Assembly: GCA_028023455.1 (NCBI GenBank) | Contig: JAQFVV010000014.1 | Coordinates: 4,655,336-4,719,335, forward strand | DNA from: Epiperipatus broadwayi | Taxonomy: Eukaryota; Onychophora; Udeonychophora; Euonychophora; Peripatidae | Direction of reading: 5' to 3' | DNA length: 64,000 nucleotides | In this document: in pieces, positions 56,518 through 64,000 of the stretch | Layout: each line of letters starts with the position of its first letter | How positions within the stretch are numbered: the first letter of the stretch is position 1 | Notes under the pieces: model-generated | Told to the model about the DNA's origin: nothing | What the model saw: only the letters and a program-made list of their open reading frames with translations | Database searches by the model: none | Program-made: the position numbers and the translations under genes

Positions 56518-58520
56518 TGTACCAAAGTATATTGATATGTAATTAATTTATTATGAATTCCATGTTTAAAAATATAAAAGTTTAAAATTAAGAGAATAGA
56601 ATGTAAAAACTAAAGAGTAGGGGGGGGGAGGGGGATTTTGTATTTAATAAAATAAACTGTAAACGCTGTTTAAAATAATAAGCTGTTTAAAATAAAAGAT
56701 TTTTTTTTGTTTAAAAGAAGAAAAAAAAATCTTGTAATAAATAAATGATTTAATATTTTTTAAATGAATTTTTAATAAAATAATAAAGAGATTTCGTTTT
56801 ATCTTATAATAAATAAATAAATATATATGTGTGTGTATGCAATTTTTAATAAAAAGTAGATGCTAGAAGCTGATTTTATTTTCATAAGACGAATGCTGCT
56901 GCTAAAAATAAAGTTTTCCATTGTTTAAAACAGTATAAATAGCTCAATTTTTGTTCATTCTTGGTTCAGACTTTCTCATTTTAATAAAATATTTCCAAAA
57001 TGTTGCATTGTTAAAAAACCAATGTATTTGAAGTTGACTGATAGCCGCTCTCTACGCATTTAAGATCTGTGATTAGTTCGGAAAGTAATCATGTGAAATA
57101 GACTACATGGACAGTGGAGTGCGGGGACATCAAACGAGCCATGAAAATATCAGGATACAGGATCTACGAAAGAATTTTTACCAGTCGTTGATGAGTTAAG
57201 AGATAATTCCATTATACTCTTTCTGTCATATTTAAAATCTTAGATAATTATTTGACTTTGATATCTAAACATTTCTGATTTCCTTTAAAAATAAAGATAG
57301 ACTTTATTTAAAAAAACTTTGAACTTTTGAATTAAACTTTAAAAAAAGAATAAACTTTAAACTTCAAAAAATTAATATTTGCAATGATAAAATAAGTAAA
57401 AGCAGCTTCTATTAAATAATATTTTGGCATGCATGTATGTGTGATTTGATTTTTAAATAAACTTTAAAAAAATAATAATAAAATATGATCTAATGTGTAT
57501 AATTTATTTGTTCAAATAATATATTAAAATGCTTATTTTAATCTTTAAAAAAAAAAGTGTATGTGTGTTTCATTATAAGATAAAACGATGCATTTATTTT
57601 AAAATAAAGCAAGACATTTAAATTATTTTTTCTTAAAAATATTTATGTTTTTTTTTCTGATACGTGCGGGTAAGTATAAATATTTATTTTCTTAATAAGA
57701 GTAGGAGGGAAAAAATCCAATCATTAATAATAGTATTTTAGAAAATATTCACCATGTTAAATCTATAAATGTTTAGCATTCAGTATAATGTTGTTATTAT
57801 TAGTTTTAAAGGAGCAAAGTATTATTTAGAATGGTTTGGGGGAAATTATTTTAGTTTTAGGAAATAGTAGCAGTTTAGAACAATTGGTGTTTAAGATACC
57901 TTTTGTTTGTTTGTTAGTGGGTGGTTGGAAGTGACTGAGATAGCAGAGATTTCAGGCACCGGATTATGCTGATCAGATGGACATGCTAATTTTAATGTAA
58001 TCAGCTGGCACCTAAGGGCTTTTATTTCTTCTTTAAAAAAAAATAATAAAGTGTTTATTTGATTGGTATATATTTTGGTAGTCGAGTGTTGAATGTTATT
58101 AATAGTTCGCTATTGATAATAGTTGACACTTTGCCTGAAAACCTACCATTTCTATAAGGGAAATTTAGGTGGACAAAATATCATAAAATATTAGTTAATA
58201 TTTTATTTGTCGATGCTTAGTGTTTGTGGTTTCCCATCAAGTTTTAAATCATAATCTTATAGCATTAAGAGAAGTGAAGGTAGAAAGTGTTGTTAAATAT
58301 TCCAAGAGTTTTGTAAATAGTAAATTCCAAGTAAAAGTAGTAGTATAGTTTATGGGATTATTAAGTAGTTTTATTTAGTGTTGTTCGAAGTAGGTTGATT
58401 TCAAATTAGCAGGTTGGGATTTTTTGTTGGGTTGGTTCATTTGGAAATAGTAGCAGTTTAGAACAGGCGGGCATTTAAGATATACCTTTGTTTTGTTTAT
58501 CATTTAGATCGGTTGGTTCA
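56518..58520 (+). repeat. Unit Y 3' LTR
   Basis: TGTACCAAAGTA...TTGGTTCA; a near-copy of 53361-55406, followed by (AT)n. Confidence 0.9.
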
Positions 58521-58689
58521 ATATATATATATATATATAATCATATAATTTGATGTTTGTATTTCTTCAATCAATATACATAATCTTATAACTGATTATT
58601 TATAAATACAGAAATTAGATATATATATATATATAAAGTATAACTTTAAAAATTTTACCCACCCAAAAGTGCTTTTGACTATTCTCATA

Positions 58690-59360
58690 GTCTATGTCAA
58701 CTAATACTTTGAAAGGCTAACCTTCCCACAATTCCATGATCTTAACATTTGCTGCCTGTCTGTTAATTAAGTCTTGTTTGTATTTGTATATTAGCATAGG
58801 TTCCTTTATTTTCCTTTTGTTGTTATTTTTTTCAATTTGCAATATTTCTACATTATTATAATTGAAGTTAAAACCATAAATAGATGAAGTATTATGGTCA
58901 TAAAAAAACGGATGCTGAAACATTATTATTTACTTTGCAATTTTGTTTCATTTTCTGAACCCTCTTTAATAATGAGTGCTCTTTAGTTCTTTTTTTAATG
59001 TGCATCTTGATTCCTCTGTATATCTGCTACCACACCTACATATTCATTTATAAATGATGAAATTTTTATGTATAATTGAAGTTTTATCTTCATTAATTTG
59101 TTTAATGTAGGAGGTGTGTAAAATGCAATATCACATATACCTTTATAGATTTTCCTTATAAAATTTATTTGATCATTTGAAATATATGGTATTGATATCC
59201 ATAATTTTTATTAGCAGGAGAATCAATATTATTATTAATATTTTTATTCTTATATTTCATATTAAAATTTTTAATAACATTATATATATGATTATAATTG
59301 TAGTCAACATTGAACAATTCATTCAAATACATTTCAATATTTTTAGCTTTATCCATGAAT
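58690..59360 (-). pseudogene. Penelope-like element: GIY-YIG endonuclease remnant
   Basis: On the minus strand, KGICDIAFYTPPTLNKLM (about 59135-59080) resembles the linker after Penelope RT. CGSRYTEESRCTLKKRTKEH (about 59025-58965) resembles the endonuclease core YIGETSRxLxxRxxEH with its Arg and Glu. FNYNNVEILQIEKNN and LIYKYKQDLINRQ (58870-58755) match the C-terminal part. The pieces are in two frames with stops. The upstream RT is not recognisable beyond 59.36 kb. Called from motif resemblance, so moderately sure. Confidence 0.65.
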
Positions 59361-60833
59361 ATTTACAAAGACTATTATTTTTAAATAAGAAGGATTTTAA
59401 ACCATCATTGTAGCAGTAGTTTTGGAGCTGTTTTCTTTTAAAAACAAAGCAGTATCTTAGAGAATATCTCCAACTAAAATAGCAAAAGAAACATTTTCTC
59501 AAAAGAATTGTTATTACTTTTTCCATCTGCACTAATATATTGATATAATTAAGAATTATTCCTGCATTTTAAAGTATTTTAAAATCTTGTTACTAATAGA
59601 CTAGTGTTAACTCCAGCATTTCACAATAATAATTAAAAAAGTTGCTATCTACTTTTTAAAAATAATTCATGCATTACAATATAAGTAAACCTTAATATTT
59701 TTTAGAGTAGACTTCACTTTTTAATTTAAATTCAAAAAGTTTTGTTCTGACTATTTTTAATTTATTTCCCATTTACATTTAGTATCAAGGCAAAAAAAAT
59801 TATATCTAGTTTATAAATGAACAGACAGAATATTTTTCTTTTCTTTCTTCTTGCCCTTCCAAATAAATTATTGTTAATCTTTAAAGGTTCATAATAAGTG
59901 TAATAACTAAGATTATAATAAGACAGAATAAAATTTTATGCTTATGATCTCGTCTGGTTTTAAATCTGAAGTCTCTTTGAATGAAGTAGTTGTTTTTCAA
60001 AATGATTCCCATACTTTTTAAATGTGAAATCATGACAATTGTCAGTTGATAGATCAACAGACCAATGCATGCAAGGAATTGGAATTATCTATATTCATGG
60101 ATCAAAGTACAATTACTTATCCTTTAAATTCAGTTTAAATTCAAATCCAATGTTATTTATTTTCAGCTTCTTTTTATGTAACTATTGTTATAACTCAGAT
60201 GTTATTATCTCTTATCTTGTTCTTTTAAAAAGACCCCCCCCCTACAAACTCTGCTAAGTTATTTATACCTTTACCAAATGGAATTGTTGTAAAAAAATAT
60301 AGACTAATTAAAGGATGATATGTACATATAATTAATATGTTTCTGTCTATATTTATTCATGATAACAAAACATGCTATTCAAAATTATTTAAAATCACAA
60401 TAAAAATATGGTTAGGGATTAATTACAAAGATTAATTTAGAATAGTTATGATTTTAAATCTTTTTGATTATTATTTAATAATAACAAAATATCAAATGTT
60501 TCTACACTTATAAATTAATAAGAACACTAATAAATTATTATTTTAATATTATTACAAATTAGTTCATCTGACAGAATGCCTATTAGAATCTCATACACCT
60601 CCTGCCAGAGGGCTTAGCATATCTTGAACAATCTGAGTCTTTATCCCCCTCAAGAGATTTATTGATAATATTTAACAAATTTTATAATAAAATTTGGAAA
60701 CCATGATAACATACCACTGATATAATACAATAATTTAATATATTTAAATTATTGCCAATTAAAATTTAAAATTTTACATATTTGACTACATAAATAAGTC
60801 TTGACAAATATTGAAGCCAACCATAAGGTTACA
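59361..60833. other. Non-coding AT-rich sequence
   Basis: Possibly the eroded upstream part of the Penelope-like element, otherwise nothing recognised. It ends GGTTACA followed by (AT)n, resembling the right terminus of unit Z. Confidence 0.4.
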
Positions 60834-60858
60834 ATATATATATATATATATATATATA

Positions 60859-62815
60859 TGAAAAAGAAAAACAAGTTTTATATACGTAAAAACCTGCTAT
60901 CGCTTGTATTAATGATCAATAGATGAAGCTTTACCAAGACCTCCAAACAAGCATATTCTGTTTACATAAACGTCAGAGTCAATATTCACTGTCTCTTTCA
61001 TTTTGCTCCACCCTCAGATCAGCTGATTTCAAGCTGATTTGCTCTCATCAGTGAAGGGATAGAAGTTATAAAACTAGACCTAAATATTAACTCCAAGCAT
61101 TTATGCAAAACATTTCTATTAGTTTGCAAGCATGAATTTTTTAGACACGTTAATGTCTTCAAACTCAGCCTATCAAACAAGATAGCTATATGGCTCTTAT
61201 TTCAGTTCAGTTTCTCCACATAGTAAAAGTTTCTGCAATCTATATCATTGCAAGAAAACTTTAAAGGTACATTTATAAAAAAGAAAAACAAGTTTTATAT
61301 ACATAAAAACCTGCTATCGCTTGTATTAATGATCAATAGATGAAGCTTTACCAAGACCTCCAAACAAGCATATTCTGTTTACATAAACGTCAGAGTCAAT
61401 ATTCACTGTCTCTTTCATTTTGCTCCACCCTCAGATCAGCTGATTTCAAGCAGATTTGCTCTCATCAGTGAAGGGATAGGAGTTATAAAACTAGACCTAA
61501 AAAGTGACTCCAAGCGTTTATGCAAAATGTTTCTATCAGTTTGCAAGCATGAATTTTTTAGACATGTTAATGTCTTCAAACAGCCTATCAAACAAGATAG
61601 CTATATCGGTCTGATTTCAGTTCAGTTTCTCCACATAGTAAAAGTTTCTGCAATCTATATCATTGCAAGAAAACTTTAAAGGTACATTTATGAAAAAGAA
61701 AAACAAGTTTTATATACGTAAAAACCTGCTATCGCTTGTATTGATGATCAATAGATGGAGCTTTACCAAGACCTCCAAACAAGGGTATTCTGTTTACATA
61801 AATGTCAGAGTCAATATTCACTGTCTCTTTCATTTTGCTCCATCCTCAGATCAGCTGATTTGCTCTCATCAGTGAAGGGATAGCTGATCTGAGGGTGGAG
61901 TAAAATGAAAAAGACAGTGAATATTGACTCTGATGTTTATGTAAACAGAATACGCTTGTTTGGGAGGTCTTGGTAAAGCTCCATCTATTGATCATTAATA
62001 CAAGTGATAGCAGGTTTTTACGTTTATAAAACTTGTTTTTCTTTTTCATAAATGTACCTTTAAAGTTTTCTTGCAATGATATAGATTGCAGAAACTTTTA
62101 CTATGTGGAGAAACTGAACTGAAATCAGACCCATATAGCTATCTTGTTTGATAGGCTGAGTTTGAAGACATTAACGTGTCTAAAAAATTCATGCTTGCAA
62201 ACTGATAGAAACATTTTGCATAAACACTTGGAGTCAGTTTTTAGGTCTAGTTTTATAACTCCTATCCCTTCACAGATGAGAGCAAATCAGCTTGAAATCA
62301 GCTGATCTGAAGGTGGAGCAAAATGAAAGAGACAGTGAATATTGACTCTGACGTTTATGTAAACAGAATATGCTTGTTTGGAGGTCTTGGTAAAGCTCCA
62401 TCTGTTGATCATTAATACAAGCGATAGCAGGTTTTTACGTATATAAAACTTGTTTTTCTTTTTCATAAATGTACCTTTAAAGTTTTCTTGCAATGATATA
62501 GATTGCAGAAACTTTTACTATGTGGAGAAACTGAACTGAAATCAGACCGATATAGCTATCTTGTTTGATAGGCTGTTTGAAGACATTAACATGTCTAAAA
62601 AATTCATGCTTGCAAACTGATAGAAACGTTTTGCATAAACGCTTGGAGTCAGTTTTTAGGTCTAATTTTATAACTCCTATCCCTTCACTGATGAGAGCAA
62701 ATCAGTTTGAAATCAGCTGATCTGAGGGTGGATCAAAATGAAAGAGACAGTGAATATTGACTCTGATGTTTATGTAAACAAAATACGCTTGTTTGGAGAT
62801 CTTGGTAAAGCTCCA
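60859..62815. repeat. ~2-kb palindrome built from a 416-bp repeat (unit W)
   Basis: Left arm: units starting at about 60861, 61277 and 61693 (the third partial), each beginning AAAAAGAAAAACAAGTTTTA. Right arm: reverse-complement units from about 61881 to 62815, ending at CTTGGTAAAGCTCCA. The axis is near 61865, where CAGATCAGCTGATTTG...AGGGATAGCTGATCTG folds on a ~20-base loop. Both outer ends abut (TA)n. The repeated ORFs on both strands (starting MQENFKGTFMKK) are identical because the DNA is, and they show no domain. Confidence 0.9.
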
Positions 62816-62829
62816 TATATATATATATA

Positions 62830-63669
62830 AGTATAAATAAACATAGACAAAAAGTTTTTGTAGATATTTTCTATATTATACTGAAATAACAATTAAGTTT
62901 TAAATAATTCTGAATTTAATTTTTTTTTACTATAAATGTTTAAAAAAATCTAATTAATATTTCATTAATTCTGATTTTTAAAATAAAACAAGCATGTTTT
63001 ATGTTACAATAGATATAATGGTAATTATAAAATTCCATTATCTATTTTGATTAGATTAAATTTTTTTAAATTAAAGTTTGTATAACATATTTTGATAAAA
63101 ACCCTACAAAATTGTTTTTGAAAGTATTAAGGTAAATTGAAAAGAGTCATTAGCTTTTTTCAATCAAAATAAAGAAAACTTGCTTTTAATGTTTTTTTTA
63201 AAATTTCACCATGACTATAAAAAGATTGGAAAAAAGATTAGAGTGAGAGTTTTTACAGATTGTGACAACATAATATCTATGAAGTTATAACTGAAGACAA
63301 GAGACAATGTATGCAGACACTGCTATTTCACAATGGTAGAGTTTCCATTCACATAAAAGGGACAGCTTTTCTGTGATTCATTAGCTTATATATATACATA
63401 TATATAGTGTACTAGTCAGTATGCCTGAAGTCCATCAGATTCTAGACTATATAAGGCTGACTGTAAGTATGCCAACAATTACTGGATTATATCTTTTCCA
63501 AAGATGACAGTAAGTCAGATCTACTGTTTTAAAAGGGATCAGCATACCCAGAGATTCCATCAGCTTGCCAAAGTAGTTTATACTTGTACTATTTTATTTA
63601 TATGTAAATAAGCACAGATAAAAGTACTGCATCAGATAAATACAAATGACAACTGGTGAGTAGGTTATG

Positions 63670-63734
<65 letters not shown>

Positions 63735-64000
63735 AGAATAATATCACTTTAAATAACATCTTGAAAATGACAGTCAAAATTTTTAATTAACAAATTTTCA
63801 AAAGTAAATAACTTTTGTCAACTAAAAATAAAAAAATGAAAGAAAATAATAAATGGCCATTTCCAGTTAATTTATTAAAAGTGAAACTCTTTATGAAAAT
63901 GATGATTGTTAAAATCTTTAATTTAACAGTAAAACAGGTAAATAAACTTTGCTTGAATTATAAATTTAAAAACAAAGGATTGATTTATAAATAATTATAT
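62830..64000. other. Non-coding AT-rich sequence with (TA)n tracts
   Basis: Contains (TA)n at 63389-63407 and a long one at 63672-63731. 63.2-63.6 kb is slightly less AT-rich, but no exon or repeat family was recognised. Confidence 0.45.

Larger units (their letters stand above)
53361..58520 (+). mobile_element. Non-autonomous LTR retrotransposon with ~2-kb LTRs (unit Y, LARD/TRIM-like)
   Basis: Two long direct repeats, 53361-55406 (2046 bp) and 56518-58520 (2003 bp), both begin TGTACCAAAGTA and end GGTTCA. Both outer ends abut ATATATAT. Two bases after the left repeat is TGGCACATCAATGTGG, a primer-binding site. A purine tract precedes the right repeat. The 1.1-kb interior has no protein domain. 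Structurally it is a complete LTR retrotransposon lacking all coding, dependent on another element's proteins. The LTRs differ by scattered substitutions and small indels, more than the gypsy-1 LTRs, so it is older. Confidence 0.88.

Noticed and set aside
61663-62493. Three near-identical ORFs starting MQENFKGTFMKK
   Set aside because: They are the same frame of the repeated 416-bp DNA unit, occur on both strands of a palindrome and lack any known domain.

Overview
This is a repeat-dominated stretch of an AT-rich animal nuclear genome. Three things point to an animal: animal-type non-LTR retrotransposons, Ty3/Gypsy and Penelope-like retroelements, and one intron-bounded axonemal dynein exon (ciliated or flagellated eukaryote). 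A degenerate CCCTAA tract suggests TTAGGG-type telomeric DNA, but the phylum cannot be fixed from the sequence. There are no operons or bacterial features. Decay of retroelement ORFs repeatedly falls at CpG sites (CGA to TGA, CG to CA), as expected if repeats are methylated in the germline.

Layout. 0.5-6.3 kb: telomere-like tract, then a nearly full-length but broken L1/Tx1-like LINE on the minus strand ending in an (AAT)n tail. 6.6-11.8 kb: microsatellites, a tandem duplication and a fold-back repeat. 11.8-13.2 kb: an ORF1-only derivative ('half-L1') of a related LINE. 13.4-14.7 kb: an RTE-like LINE remnant. 15.0-16.05 kb: an exact 60-bp duplication, a dispersed repeat and a MITE-like inverted-repeat element. 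16.1-31.25 kb: two minus-strand Ty3/Gypsy elements lying end to end, separated only by ATATAT; the second contains a 500-N assembly gap. 31.3-38.5 kb: palindromes, an inverted copy of the 15-kb dispersed repeat, a fold-back element and a TIR-flanked triplication, otherwise intron-like DNA. 38.55-38.65 kb: a 101-bp dynein heavy-chain exon on the minus strand, the only host coding sequence I can support. 40.9-47.3 kb: a Jockey/CR1-like LINE interrupted by a 4.55-kb TG...CA insertion and by a tRNA-like SINE with a perfect 15-bp target duplication. 50.2-58.5 kb: two more TG...CA units sharing one (TA)n tract; the second is a non-autonomous LTR retrotransposon with ~2-kb LTRs and no coding interior. 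58.7-59.4 kb: a Penelope-like GIY-YIG remnant. 60.86-62.8 kb: a ~2-kb head-to-head palindrome of a 416-bp repeat.

The strongest theme is target choice. Five separate LTR-type units (16.1, 23.8, 41.2, 50.2 and 53.4 kb) sit in (TA)n/ATAT DNA, nearly all with TG...CA ends directly abutted by ATAT on both sides. One landed in an ATATATA stretch inside another retrotransposon's ORF. The autonomous copy at 16 kb and the non-coding copy at 53 kb share the same primer-binding site, differing only at CpG positions, so the coding element or a relative may supply enzymes to the non-coding one.
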